In this document: positions 37,056 to 50,025 of the stretch, piece after piece
How positions within the stretch are numbered: position 1 is the first letter of the stretch
How the letters are laid out: every line of letters starts with the position of its first letter
NCBI GenBank assembly: GCA_903813345.2
Contig: CAIIXF020000001.1
Coordinates: forward strand, 48,131,885-48,195,884
DNA: 64,000 nucleotides
Reading direction: 5' to 3'
DNA from: Owenia fusiformis
Taxonomy: Eukaryota; Annelida; Polychaeta; Sabellida; Oweniidae
Translations under genes and position numbers: made by a program
Notes under the pieces: generated by a model
The model's input: the letters and a program-made list of their open reading frames with translations, nothing else
Database searches by the model: none
Told to the model about the DNA's origin: nothing

Positions 37056-37107
37056 TGACGTCACAGATTTCCCGGAAGTTGCTCAGTTCCCGGAACTTGC
37101 TCAGACG
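37056..37107 (+). promoter_or_regulatory. Transposase promoter elements: CRE and repeated ETS-like sites
   Basis: TGACGTCA (37056-37063) is a perfect CRE. It is followed by TTCCCGGAAGTTGCTCAG and a second copy, TTCCCGGAACTTGCTCAG; the first contains CCGGAAGT, an ETS-type site. The pair lies about 110-160 bases upstream of the transposase start codon. Confidence 0.45.
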
Positions 37108-37214
37108 CCATTGAAAATAATTATCGAAGCAAATTGAATTTCCATCTTCTTTTCTACTTATTGTCTGGATTATAGAATATTATTATACATATGTACTAAT
37201 GTTGGATCGGGATA

Positions 37215-39227
37215 ATGCCAGTGAAGCACTGCGCGGCTGGAAATTGCACAAGCGATAGCAGAAAACTCAAAAACTTGGAAAAGCATCCATGGATGAAAAA
37301 CATTTTATTTTTTGAATTTCCAAAAAATGAGGATAAACAAATTTGGATATCAAAGACAAAACGGGTAGACCCCAAGGACAATAGAAAACCATGGACCCCT
37401 CCGCCACACGCTGTTCTGTGTTCAAGACATTTTGTAGACTCAAAACCAACTGATTCCAACCCCCACCCTACACTTTTTGATTATAATGGCTACCAGATAG
37501 ATAGGCCCAGGACTCTGAGCAGTAGAAATGCTCAAGATGTTTCACTCCGATCAGGTGTCAAGAGGAAAAGTTTGACTGAAATGTACAATACAAGAAAGGG
37601 TTTCAAACCAGGCCTTTCAAATGTCATTGAGCTTGATAGTGATGGTGATTCCAATGTTGCGACGAGTGAAGTGACTGAAGTCATTGTTGATGTAAGTAGA
37701 CAAATCATTCAGCCTGGACCACCCTTGTTAGTAAAGGAACATGTGAAATCTCAATAAATAATCAATTTTTTATGTTGTCACTTGTACGACCCAGTAATTT
37801 GAACAAGAAAACTCAAATCATCGATACATCATTCATTCATTTAGGCATTAAGGCTATGTCTTCCTTATATGGATTGCCAAAACTTAGCTGTGAAATATTG
37901 CATCATTCTTGACTTATGGATATTCCCTAGTTTTATATCATTTTTAGGTTGCAGCAAAATGTGAGTGCCAAGCATGTTAAATTAAATGTTTGTATTTGTG
38001 TTATTGTAGGACCAGATACCGATTGGTGCAAATGAAGAGATAGCAGAACAAGCATCAAAACCTGACAAACCTATCAACTGTGGAGCTGTGTTTGAGATTC
38101 ACAAAATACCAAGCAAGGAACACAACTATGCATATATGGACAGTTCTCATATGCAAATTAAGGGCCCAACAAATGATATTGCAACGCAGACAGACTGCGA
38201 TTCGATACGATTCGATGAGATGTTTAGCGCTTATGAGAGGTTGCAGGACAAGAATCAACTGAGGAGGGACCTCTTTCTTGAAAAAGTCCTGGAAAATGAC
38301 AAAAGCATCAAAAGATACACAGGAGTCCCAGGCAATGAAGTATTACTTGGACTATTTGAATTGATTTCAAAATCAACTAATAACTTTAAGAATATCTTCT
38401 ACTGGAAAGGTGGCAAGAACACTAAGCAAGAGAACTTTGGTAAGACCCACAAGACACGAAAGAGAATTTTAACGCACTTTGAAGAATTCATACTGACTTT
38501 AGTTCGTTTCCGCCTGGGACTGCTTGGTTGGGTTATGGCAGATCTGTTTGGTGTATCCAATTCAGTGACATCAAGTGTCTTCACTACATGGATCAATATT
38601 ATGAATCGTGTTTTCTCCCCATTCATTAAATGGGCGTCGAAGAAAACAACAAGGAAGAATCTTCCTTCTGGATTTAAGATGGACTACCCTAACACAAGGG
38701 CCATTATTGACTGTAGCGAGTTTTTTGTGGAGAAACCGTCAAATCCAACTGCCCAGAGCTGTACATACAGCACATATAAATCGCATAATACTGCCAAAGT
38801 ACTCTTTTCTATCAGTCCCTGGGGCTCATTTAATTTTGTCTCCAAACTTTATGGAGGTAATGCATCTGATCGCTTCATTACCAAGGACTCCGGTTTCGTG
38901 GATCAAGTAGAGGAAGGAGACAGTATAATGGCTGACAGAGGGTTTACAATTCAGGACCTTCTTTTAAGGAAGAAAGCTGTCTTGAATATGCCTCCTTTCA
39001 CTCACAAAACAAAGAAGGGTAAGGGAAAACGGCTAAATTCAAAGGAAATTCAGAAAACGCGGAGGATTGCTAAACTGCGTATACATGTGGAACGTGCGAT
39101 TGGTCGTCTGAAATGGTTCCGCTTGATAGGGAATATTATTCCATTGACTCTGAAACCCTTGTTGAACCAGATGGTAAATGTTGCCGCATTTTTGTGCAAT
39201 CTCTCACCCCCTCTGGTGAAAAAGTGA
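37215..39227 (+). CDS. THAP + HTH + DDE transposase of an ISL2EU-like transposon (2 exons)
   Basis: Exons 37215-37691 and 38010-39227 join in phase 0 (donor GAT|GTAAGT, acceptor TTATTGTAG) to give 564 residues. Residues 1-90 are a THAP zinc-finger DNA-binding domain (Cys6, Cys11, Cys69, His72; CSRHF). About 315-360 are a helix-turn-helix typical of DDE_Tnp_4 transposases (GLLGWVMADLFGVSNSVTSS). The catalytic domain follows, with Asp393 (AIIDCSEFF), Asp468 (IMADRGF) and Glu520 (HVERAIGRLK). The role is to bind the element's ends and to cut and rejoin DNA. The start is the only ATG before the THAP cysteines. All key residues and both splice sites are intact, so an active protein is plausible. 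Confidence 0.93.
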
Positions 39228-39302
39228 ACTGAACACTGTCTTTAAAACTGTGTATTATGAAAGACTTTCTCTGGATGAAGTAATTAACTTGTAGACATAG
39301 TA

Positions 39303-41010
39303 TTTAAAGTGTCAATATTGCATTTATACCAGTATATTACAGTATTATCATTATTGCTTGCAATCAGAACTACATGTAATATCATATATTGTGTAAGTTT
39401 TCCTTTGCTGGGATCTCTTAAGTTGACACTTTATGCTTTGGGATCTCTTAAGTCACTTTGTCAGGCATAAAATTTAAAGTGGCAATATTACAATTATATT
39501 ATACCAGTATTTTAGTATTATTTATTATTGTTTGCAATCAAAAGTAGATGCAATTTCATATATTGTGCATGTTTTCCTTTTCTGGGATTTCTTAAGTTCA
39601 TACTGTGGATCTGCCAACTTGTATCAAGCCTGTCATATTAAATAGCTGCCAAAATCAATATTTCAATCTTGTTTATATTGCAAGTCCGCAAAATGAAGTA
39701 GCCGCCAAATGTTTATAACAGCCAATCCACCAAAATTAATAGTGCCAATATAAGTAGAAGTACTGTATTGTACAGATTTGCTTATCTTTAAGCCACTCAC
39801 TCACTTGTACTGGGATATTATTATGTCACTTGGTCAGAGATAGAATTTAAAGTGACAATATTGCATTGATACCAGTAAATTACAGTATTATTATTTTTTG
39901 CAATCAAAGGTACATGCAGTATCATATATTTTGCAAGTTTTCCTTTGCTTGGAAGTCAACATATTTGCTTGTACTGAGATCTCTTATGTCAATTAGTCAG
40001 ACATTGAATTTAAAGTGGCAATATTGCATTCATACCAGTAAATTACATTAATATTTTTATTGTGTACATTTTCCTTTGCTGGGTACTCAACATGTTTGCT
40101 TGTTCTGTGAGCTCCCATGTCAATTAGTCAGACATTGAATTTAAAGTGGCAATATTGCATTTATACCAGTAAATTACATTAATATTTTTACTGTGTACAT
40201 TTTCTTTTGCTGGGTACTCAACATGTTTGCTTGTACTGAGATCTCTTATGTCAATTAGTCAGACATTGAATTTAAAGTGGCAATATTGCATTCATACCAG
40301 TAAATTACATTAATCTTTTTATTGTTTGAAATCAAAAGTACATGCAGTATCATATATTGTGTACATTTTCCTTTGCTGGGTACTCAACATGTTTCCTTGT
40401 ACTGGAATCTCTTATGTCACTTAGTCAGACAATGAATTTAAAGTGGCAATATTGCATTTATATCAGTAAATTTCATTATTATTTTTATTGTTTGCAATCA
40501 AAGGTACATGCAGTTTCATATATTGTGTACATTTTCCTCAATATATTTGCTTGTACTGGGGTCCCTAATGTCACTTAGTCAGACATAGAATTTAAAGTGA
40601 CAATATTGCATTTTGTGTATTGGACAATATTTTTTTTGCTTGGATCTCTTAGGCTTATACTGTAGTGTACATATTTACATATACTGTGATCTCTTAAGTC
40701 ACTTAACACGTTGGTGATAATATCAGATTTTAAAGTCACAATATTACATTTAATATTGGAAAACATTTAGATTTTAAAGTGTTTATCATTCAGAAATATG
40801 TGTACATCACAAAGTCCCTGATGCCCTGGGGAGATGCACATATTTCCCTTGGTATAAACCATATATCCAAAATCTCCCTGTATATAACCTTTTACTTTAT
40901 ATGTATTTTCACATATTTTGTAATATGCCAATCTGGAATCTCTTAGGCCTGGTCATGAAATTTAAAGTGGCATATTTATCTGTATTATATTTTATATGGT
41001 GGAATCTCTT
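39303..41010. repeat. Tandem array 1, transposase 3' region, about 130-165 bp unit
   Basis: The phrase TTTAAAGTGGCAATATTGCA starts copies at 39303, 39473, 39846, 40009, 40140, 40271, 40437 and 40591. More degenerate copies follow to about 41000. Units also share GTACATGCAGTATCATATAT, TTTTCCTTTGCTGGG and TTAGTCAGACATTGAA. Adjacent copies at 40009-40437 are nearly identical, so the array is actively homogenised or recently grown. It lies in the presumed 3' UTR; candidate AATAAA signals follow at 41501 and at about 41705. Confidence 0.88.
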
Positions 41011-42009
41011 ACTAGTCATACAATTTTAAGTGGGATTGCATTTGCAATCAAGTTGTGAAAACTCAGTCAAGAAATATGTATTTTAAAGAGGCAATATTGC
41101 ACTTTTTATCTGTATTATATTTTGATTATGATGGAATCTTAATCATAGAATTCAAAATTGCTTCCAATTCTGCAGTATACTGTACATGGTTTTGCCTATG
41201 ATGGAATCTCTTTGTCAAATAATTCAAAGAGGCGTTATTGCATATTCAGTTTTACATTGATTTGCAACACTGCCTTTGTGAAACCTCAGTCAAGAAATAT
41301 TTAGAAGCTATATTGCACTTTTCACCTGTATCATATTGTATTATATTTTGTTCATATGTTAACATCATTAGTTAGAGTTTTACAAAGGGTTTGCTATATA
41401 CTCAAAGTGATTTGATATGGTAATACCACATGAGGGAGTATTCACTATTTTTTTATATTGATATCCACTTTATGTCATGTATGTAGTCAAATATATTGAA
41501 AATAAACTTGTTTATATGACCCCTGTATATTCTGAGTGTTTTTTAAGTTGTTGAAATATTAAACAAATGTTGAATCACAATAATAAAAAACTTGGTAACC
41601 ATAAAAACTTGCTGGTGGTTGTGACATTGTAATATTTAACTGCAATTTTGTATCCATCTAACTTTTTCAGTTGTGAAAAAAACTTTGAAATAGACCTATA
41701 TCAAAAATAAACTTGTTATATGACCCATGTACATAACTTTGGCTGGAATCTGGCCGACTGGGTATTCTGGTCAAAACTGTATACAATTTTAAACAAAATA
41801 CTTACTCGGCTGGGTGCAGGTCAATGAATTGGAGCAAATGTGACCCAGGCATAAGTCTTCACTTCTGTTTATGTAAGTTCATTTATTTTTGCTCCCTTTT
41901 TAAAAACCAAAATTAAATAATGCCAAACAGCCTACCAGTGTGAAAAAATGAAACAAAAATGGCAACTTCAGTTTCGTTAAGTTTATTCCTAGACAGTATT
42001 ATAGTATAA

Positions 42010-42775
42010 CATATTCATTATACATACAAATTATAAAATGCAATTTAACTGAATGTTAATGTTATATGGTTATCTATATTGATAATTATCAGGTCAAGTA
42101 TTGCCAATAAGTCTTGGCATTATTCAACCATTATAGAATACACTCAGTTTGTTCTCAATGACATTAATAGACATACAAATCAGAAATGCAATTTAACTGA
42201 CTGTTAATGTTATATCCATATTGATAATTGTCAATTTAACTGTCATTATTCTCCTATTATAGAATACATTCAGTTTATTCTCCATGACATTAATTGACAT
42301 GCAAATCAGAAATGCAATTTTAACTGGCTGTTAATGTTATATCCATATTGATAATTGTCAATTTAACTGCCATTATTCACCTATTATAGAATACATTCAG
42401 TTGTCAATTTAACTGCCATTATTCACCTATTATAGAATACATTCAGTTTATTCCCCATGACATTAATAGACATACAAATCAGAAATGCAATTTTAACTGA
42501 CTGTTAATGTTATATCCATTTTGGTAACTGTCAAATTAAATTATTGTCGAATTTATTGGCCAATAAGGCTCAACATTATCCTGTTATCCAACTATATAGA
42601 ATACATTCAGTTTATTCTCCATGACATTAACAGATTAATAATAGACATACAAATTAGAAATGCAATTTAACTGACTGTTAATGTTAAATGGTTATCCATA
42701 TTGATTGATAATTATCAAGTTTTATCTGCCAATAAGTCTTGGCATTATACACCTATTATAGAATGCATTCAGTTT
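42010..42775. repeat. Tandem array 2, derived from the 3' end of the nuclease gene
   Basis: Five copies start at the phrase ACATACAAAT (about 42020, 42173, 42299, 42472, 42644). Units contain TGCAATTTAACTGACTGTTA, ATTGATAATTATCAAG and CACCTATTATAGAATACATT. The last unit overlaps the final codons of the nuclease gene. Decayed versions of the same codons (CCAATAAGTCTTGGCATTAT) are found in the first copy near 42107, so the unit was copied from the gene's end. Confidence 0.85.
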
Positions 42776-44673
42776 TTTTAATAAACCTTGCCAAAAATCT
42801 AGATCCCTTGTGATTCTTTTGACTAAAATTCCCTTGGTGCTATATAAAACAAAGTCACACCATTCAACCTCCATGATAGCCATTTGCATTTGAATTTGGT
42901 AAAACCATGCTGATGATTTTTTCAAACTTAAATTTTTGTTCTCATATGTGCATTCATAGTTTGATTTAGAAGAGAGTGCACTTTCAAGTTTTTCATAAGC
43001 AAATTTATAAGAACACTTTATCTCAAGAGCACCTGTGCCACAACAATCACATTTGACAATACCATCTGGACTTGCTCCCATATGAGGGTATTGCCTGTTG
43101 ATAACAAGCCCAGAATCTTTAACAGAAAATTTAGTATGTTTTTTACTTTCACTTTGCACATACAAATGCCGGGCAGTTTTCTCATGTGCTTTTCCAAATT
43201 CTAGGCTTTTTACACTGAAATCCACACTGGCTTTATTCATTATACCCTTTGCAATATAATTGTCCTTATTCATGAGAGTGTTCTCAGTGGCGTTTGCAAC
43301 CTTTTTAGCAATAGATGCCGTTATCCTCCCTTCACGGTATTTAAACCAGTCAGATGATTGGGATTGTTCAATGGAGCAATCAAAAACATCACTTATATAA
43401 TCCTTTGTTGTCTCTTGATGAAGAGTCCTCATAATTTTTTCTTCACTCAGAGGTCTGTCAATAGAATCAACTATCTCAAACACACTTTTCGGATTTTCGG
43501 ATTCAGAGAAATCTTCGCTGTCATCATAATCGATGGCCATACATGAGTCTGTACCTTTTATTAATTTGAGAAAATCATTGTTCACTTCACTTTTCTTGGA
43601 AGGGCTAAGGGGACGAAAGGGTACATAACTGTCACATGTTGGCTTTTTTGATGGTTTTTGTGAATCGTTACGAATGTCAATACTGTCCCAATATTCAGGT
43701 TTGCTGCGCTTTCTTGGGACAGTCCAGGCACATGGTATGTCAGTGCATACCTCTGTATTCCTATCCTCGTTACGTGTGACAAAATCATGGAGAGAGAACA
43801 GCATCGCTGCAATGTGCTTACAACTTCCATCACCCCTGCAAGTAGAAATAAACAATTTTTAATAACAAACAGAACATGTATATCTATAATGTGCACCATA
43901 TTTATTAAACAATTTATTATTGCCTGTTAGTGTTACTGATTTATTTCTGATTTCACTATACATCTATCTTCATGTAATGTACCATTTTTACTGAGTGACG
44001 CCATTTTATTTTCACAGCATATTGCATGTTACTGATTAATTTAAGATCTTAAATTTATTACTATTAATCAAGTGATGACTTTATCTACTTACGCAACGCA
44101 ATGGCATCCAGCAGATTTGACAGTCCCAGAACTCTCCAAAAGAATAAACAGCTTGTATGGGTCCTCACTCAGCGAAGTTTGGCGCACACATTCAGCTTTA
44201 ACATATACATGATCATGTGTCAATGATGTCATTTTTACGCCTGTAATGTGGCGATCTGTAAACAGTTTATATCCATTATCTTTGGTGTAGTTCGCCAATC
44301 TACTAGCATTCCAACAACAAACTGTTTGAAGATAATGGAAACAATGTGACAATTCAATGTCTGGAAGATGTTTCAGATCAGTGTCCCACTCCCTAATTCG
44401 ATCGGGATCCTCAAAAATTACCGATTTCCCATCGATTTCTACTGTTCTTCTTGACTCAGTTGAAAACATGTCTTCATTTACTTCTGGATTTTTTTCAAGC
44501 TGAATTTCCTCCGCCAATTTAGCCAATCCGACTAGCATATCTCGTCTGTAGTCGGACGTTGATACTTCTCTTTGTTTGAGAAAGTCTTTTAGCTGCGATA
44601 CCGTCATTTTGTCAAGATTTTCGCTCATATTTCCAGATTTTGTCAACATTTTATTCGAAAAGTTGTCCGCCAT
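42722..44673 (-). CDS. SAP + SWIM + YqaJ nuclease of an ISL2EU-like transposon (2 exons)
   Basis: Exons 44093-44673 and 42722-43835 join through a GTAAGT donor and a TTGCAG acceptor to give 564 residues. Residues 23-57 resemble a SAP DNA-binding motif (MTVSQLKDFLKQREVSTSDY). The splice junction itself completes a SWIM zinc finger, Cys190-x-Cys192-x6-Cys199-x-His201. About 355-550 are a YqaJ-type exonuclease domain: GRITAS, EFGKAHE (Glu406, Glu412), GASPDG (Asp451) and LEIKC (Glu465, Lys467). That is a PD-(D/E)xK-type active site. YqaJ nucleases act with recombinases in phages; in ISL2EU transposons the exact role of this protein is not established. The start is the first ATG, MADNF; upstream codons lack one. 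All active-site residues are present. Confidence 0.92.
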
Positions 44674-44834
44674 ATTGAAGCTATGGAAACCGCTATCGAC
44701 CAATGAAATTATCGCAACGTGACCTATGACGTTGTGTTTGGCGGACCAATAGAAAATTGTCCATTTTATCGTGTTGCATTGCGGGAAATATTTATGTTAA
44801 TGACCAGTAATTTCTTAACGCGAATAGGACTATT

Positions 44835-47800
44835 GGAACGAACCTATATCAAAACTGTCCAATTCAGTACTTTATGATGAAGTTTATTATAAATGTATAC
44901 GATTGATGAATGTCCTGACCATAATATGTGGTTGATTCCCTCACTTTCAAACCTCAATCCTCCAGCCTCCCTTGAATAAATCTTCTACAAGTTATGCCTT
45001 TCTACAATATTCAACAGATTAAGAAGAATTTAAAAGCAATGTAAAATGGCTAAGTAGTAAATAAATGTTAGGGATGTTAAAAAAATTCATAATTTATTTC
45101 AGCTATAAAACAAGAAAGAAAGAGAGTGATTACGAAGTTCACTTTTACCAGGGGCAGTCCAGTCTTTCATTTAGCTCTTGCCAAAAGTTTCGGAAATATT
45201 ACCCTAATAAAAACTTACTGAATATTTATAGACTTCTAATGATAATGTTCACTCACATACCCCAATATTGCATGTTTTTATAACCAACCTCTCTTTGATT
45301 AAAACTCAATTCAGCCCATTTGCATCAATCATTGGACAGATGAAACCACATAGTCCAGACTGGCAATTGGTCCTTAACAATAACCCCACTGTTTACTCAC
45401 CATTATTTTGATGTAGATTTATCTGTCCACTTGGTAGGTCAATTTCAATTAACCTTTGAGGTGAAAAAAACAAAAAGAGCACTTATAGAGAGTATCTACA
45501 GATTGGATAGCCTTGTTGGCTGGTTAATTGGCCCGTTTACCTGGCTTATCCATGTCATAATTAAAGAAACCATCACATCTGCCATGTATACTCCTCTTGA
45601 TATGTTGAACAATGTGATTAGAAATCTATTTTCTAATTCTAAGATAAATTTTATATGTTCTTAATGAAAAACATCCAAACTCAGATTTCATCAGTTTCCA
45701 AATGAAGATTTTTCATCTTTCCTCATGACGATTACAATTACTCTCATAAGTTCTGGAATCTCTTTGTTGTTCATATTCCCATTTTTTATTTTAGTAGACC
45801 AAATGGTATATAATGGAAAGTTTCAATTACATCATATAGTCAGAGCACTCGTTGGCTTTCTTTGGTTGGTATGAAATAGCTTAGGCAAGTCAAGATGCAC
45901 AAATCTGTCTATATTGCCAGTAAAAACCAGACTCAGTACAGAAAAAACTGAAATCAAATGTTGTTTTTTGCTACTATCTTCTCTGCTTCTCTTGTCACTT
46001 TTGGCACATGAAACATTCCTAGTTCAAAACCATTTCAGAAGTCATTATGACTTATCCATTCAAGATAGACAACATCTTTATTTCTAAAAAACAGTTCGGT
46101 CATCTGACCGATCTGGAGTCCTCTGATTGGTTATTTTTGATCACATGTTTTGAAAAGATTAGGAGGAGCAAGTCCTTATATAACAGACAGGTGATGTACA
46201 GTTCCAGTCTAATTGGAATTTGCACCAAGGATTTATAGTTCAGGAGATGTCTGATGGTGAAACAGGTGTATAACCATAGGGAACTCCACAATAGCTCCAC
46301 TTTATTATTTCACATGTCAAACTGGTCCTATATAGTCTGTGATTTCCTGACTATGATATTTTATAAATTCCATATGAGAAATGTCTTATGCCATATGTAT
46401 GCCCAGGTTTCAACTACTATAGTGAAATCCATTACCCTGCGTGCAGAGTCTAGTTAAGCTACAGAAGCTCTCTTTTAAGAAGTGTAGTCAAACGAATGCA
46501 AAGGGTAGAAATCCATCAGCAAACAAGACAATACTGTAGATGAAGACATCTTTTGGAGATGTGAAGCAAATCTCATTCATGGCGTAGGTCATCAATTACT
46601 GTCATGATCATTGTCAATTTTTGTCTTTCCCAAAAGTGTCTAATTTTGACCAAGAGAAAGTTTCCCCAAAAAACCTCATCACTAGCTTCCTCTTTTATCT
46701 TGAAGTGATTTGTTTTCACCTTTTTATTTACAGTTGTCTACTTCACCTAGATTCATTTTGCCCATCTCTTCCCTAAAAGTTGTCTGCTTCTATATAAACA
46801 ATCTATTTTCTCTCTTACATTTGAATAAAGTACCTGATTTTCTGGCATTTTGTTACAATTAAGAATATGTATTTAATGTCAGAGTTCTTCAAGTCCCTGC
46901 TTGTTCCTATCTTTTTAGTTAATTTTAAGGTTGAAAATGTAGCCACCAGAACATTTGTTTAAGGGGTCTCTGTGATTGTGGTTTTATATCCAGGGCAGTT
47001 CAGACCCCCAACATGACTAGAAAGCCAGATCAGGGTTATACTTAAGAGTTATGATATAAAAATGCCACCAACATTTCCCAGATGTAAACATTCATAAGTA
47101 TCTGGACATGCTGACCTTATTAATGTAATCAGAATCTATAACTGCTACAGTTAACTGGTAATATTTTCAAACCAGTTAGAGATTTGATATGTTACACCTT
47201 TCATCCTCTTCCTAACTGACATTACAATAAAGAAAGAAGTATGAGCAAACCACATCTACAATGTTCTGATATTATGGTGCTAATGATAAATCATCTAGCC
47301 TAAGTCAGAGGGAAATATTTTAGTGTCTTGGCTCAGGGTACATGTATAAATCACCTACAAGGGTTAATCCTTGAAGCATCATTTCTCTCTACAACATCTT
47401 GATCCATCAAGGTATTACTGAAGGAATACACAGTATGTCTCCACAGTACACAAGTTCCTGAAATCTCTGGTATCTTACTGTGGTTTAGTCTACCAATGTC
47501 TGCTGCTGCATTTAGATATTTTCTTCCACATCCCTATCAGATTTGAAGGAAAATTAAAATTTTGATGTTTTAATTAAACATGAAAACTTCATGACAAGAG
47601 TTATAAAAACCTATTATAACATCAATTTGACTGCACAAGACGTACAGATTATGAGCAATTGATAAATTTCAGCAAGGGGGCTCAAAGACCAGAATGCATG
47701 GAGACCATGAAGTTGATGAGATTCTAGGATTTTTTTATTTCAAAGATGGTCGATGAGTGTCAATCGGTTTGATGCATACATGACAATACGCACAACACAC

Positions 47801-49848
47801 AGATAAAATACCACTAAACCGAGAAACGACAAGAATAAATTTGACATTTGTTAACCATCTTTAGCAAATTAAAAACAGTTGTTTATCTTTCATTGGAATT
47901 TAGCTTATCAAGACAAACATTTTGGATTATACAATGGTAGCAATTCTGCACCCAGTATCTAATTCTTATCAAATTCATGATTACCCCTTGTTAGCAATAT
48001 ACCCTAGAGGTCACATTTGCCTTTTATGTGAAATTCAATAAAAACAACAGAAATTAATGTGAAAAGAACCAGAAATTATGATAATTTCCTTGGAATATGC
48101 ATTTGGCATGGGATCCTGGAAAATCATGCATTTCTTAAAGTTTTAAGAGAAAATTAAGCATTTCTTCAAGTTTAACAAGAAACTTTTACTGAAAATCCTA
48201 AAGGAAATTTAAAAGATATTTAGCATTCATTTTTGAAGAATGAGCCCTAGCATTTTACAAGGGTGATCAATATCCACACAATGGATCTGGATAAATTCTA
48301 TGAAGTTCATCTAGGTTCATCAAGGCATTTCATTTGAGTATATTGGTTGGAACAAGAAGGTAATGTTACAATTGCAAAGCCTGCTTCATGATTATGTCAT
48401 ATAAACATTTCTTCAATTCCCAAAGTAATATGCCAGATTCCCCCACTCTGCTTAATAACATACCTAAACAACATGAAACATTCTACCATTTGCTTCTAGA
48501 TTGCTTGCTCTTCCTGGTTCTGCTAGGTCACCTAGTTTTTACCTTCCTATCTACTGATCATTGGAAATTGTGGAAAATGGAAAAATAAGTTCCTAACTAA
48601 GCCAAGTAACATTTACCCTTTTCAATCATTTCATTTTGCTTCTATAAATGAGAGCTTCATCTGCACTCTTAGAATGAGATAATCCTTTGCTCTGTCTTAA
48701 CCAATCAGAAAAGGTTGATCAAAATTCAAATCCCAAATGACAAATACAGGCTAATTCTAATTACCCATCTGCTTAATACTTACATTTTGGAATGACCTGA
48801 TTTGAGAACAGCAGGTGCCCATTTTAATTTTCAAATTCCATCAAAGGAAATTAATAGAATGAACGGACACTTGTGGTTTCACCTGAAGAAATACCTGAAT
48901 GGATGATTATTCCATAATTTTGATGTTAAATTTCATTTTTTTCTGGAAATTCATTATTATGTCACTCATAAAGCTGAAATTGTTCTAAAAGTTATGTCTC
49001 AGGCAATTAAAGATTGTTGTAACCCTAATAAAGTTGTTAATTTGTATCTGACTCCCAGGTCTAATCGCTATTGGGGCGCATAACTATATCAAAACTGACC
49101 AAAACTGACACTAAGCAAGCATAGATTATAATGTATTTTTCATTCAACATATTAAAAATAATGACCTTCGTTGACATTGCATTCAGGACTCAAAGAATAT
49201 TTTTAGCTCTGGCGGCCTGATCTAGTATCGACCATATTCCATACCAACACTGGTGTCCAGGGACCTGGCCAAATTCTAAAATACCTGATTTCCAATAACC
49301 TCAACAGCTATGTTATGAGCTAATCTTTACAATTTATGACTTGATAACGTACAACTATTTTGTTGAAATATGCTGAAAAAACATCATTCAAACCATAGGG
49401 TACATATCAAACGGGTTAGTTTGAATTAACTCTGGAAAAGATTGTTTTTGGCAGTTCAAAGAAGGAATCTGGGTGATCCATAGCTAACCATCATCAAATA
49501 TGGTGTATTAATTTCAATTAACTGATTAAGAGGCACATACCATATACAAAATCTAATTTAAAAAAGGCTTGATCTTTGATATCAAATCCAAGGGGAAAAT
49601 TCATAAAACATTGCTCTAGACTCAACTTTCTGAAACCCTTATCAAAAAAGCATATTATAAGCACTCTTACTGAATTTTATACAGTGATAAAATGAAATGT
49701 TTAAAAAAGACTTTTGGAGAATAATTTCCATTTTACCTTGATATTTATGCATAAACATGAGGTGTCTACCCATAATCCTCAAGGTTTCTCATTTTATGCA
49801 AGCCAGTCAGGTTAAAGTCTGAGTAACTTAATTATCATTACATGTATA
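44835..49848. other. 5 kb without a supported gene
   Basis: AT-rich with only short frames. A block near 49068-49105 (CTATTGGGGCGCATAACTATA, then TCAAAACTGACC) resembles the sequence just outside the transposon's right end at 44829-44866 (CTATTGGAACGAACCTATAT, then CAAAACTGTCC), hinting at a shared repeat. No exon with good splice sites was found. Confidence 0.45.
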
Positions 49849-50025
49849 CAGTAAAACCTGTCTTAGTGAACACCTCTCTCTAGTGAACACCTGTCTCTAA
49901 TAAAATTCCTTCCTCCACACATACTCATCTGACTTCTGTATAAATTACCCTCTCTGTAGGGAACACACACCAACACTGAATGTTTTTACTTCGCAAAAAA
50001 TGTTCAATACACACAGGTTTTACTG
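49849..50025. mobile_element. Pogo-like MITE, copy 2 (best preserved)
   Basis: The ends CAGTAAAACCTGT and ACAGGTTTTACTG are exact inverted repeats with TA on both sides (49847-49848 and 50026-50027), as for pogo/Tc1-type insertion. It is 177 bp and close in length and sequence to the copy at 16130-16305. Confidence 0.85.

Larger units (their letters stand above)
36783..44834. mobile_element. Complete two-gene DNA transposon, ISL2EU-like
   Basis: The element joins a THAP/DDE transposase gene (plus, 37215-39227) and a SAP/SWIM/YqaJ nuclease gene (minus, 42722-44673) facing each other, with tandem repeats between their 3' ends. Candidate imperfect terminal repeats are AATAATCCTATACGCGCTAA at 36783 and the reverse complement AATAGTCCTATTCGCGTTAA at 44815-44834. 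Both start codons lie a few hundred bases inside these. ISL2EU DNA transposons are known to encode a DDE transposase plus a YqaJ-type nuclease, which is the basis of the name. Both genes have open frames and consensus splice sites, so the copy looks young. The target duplication could not be resolved, so the ends are approximate. Confidence 0.75.

Noticed and set aside
37196-37459. Minus-strand ORF over the THAP exon
   Set aside because: Shadow of the transposase coding strand.
36783-44834. Two separate domesticated genes instead of one transposon
   Set aside because: Convergent layout, similar candidate ends just outside both genes and the known pairing of these protein types favour one element, though exact ends remain unproven.
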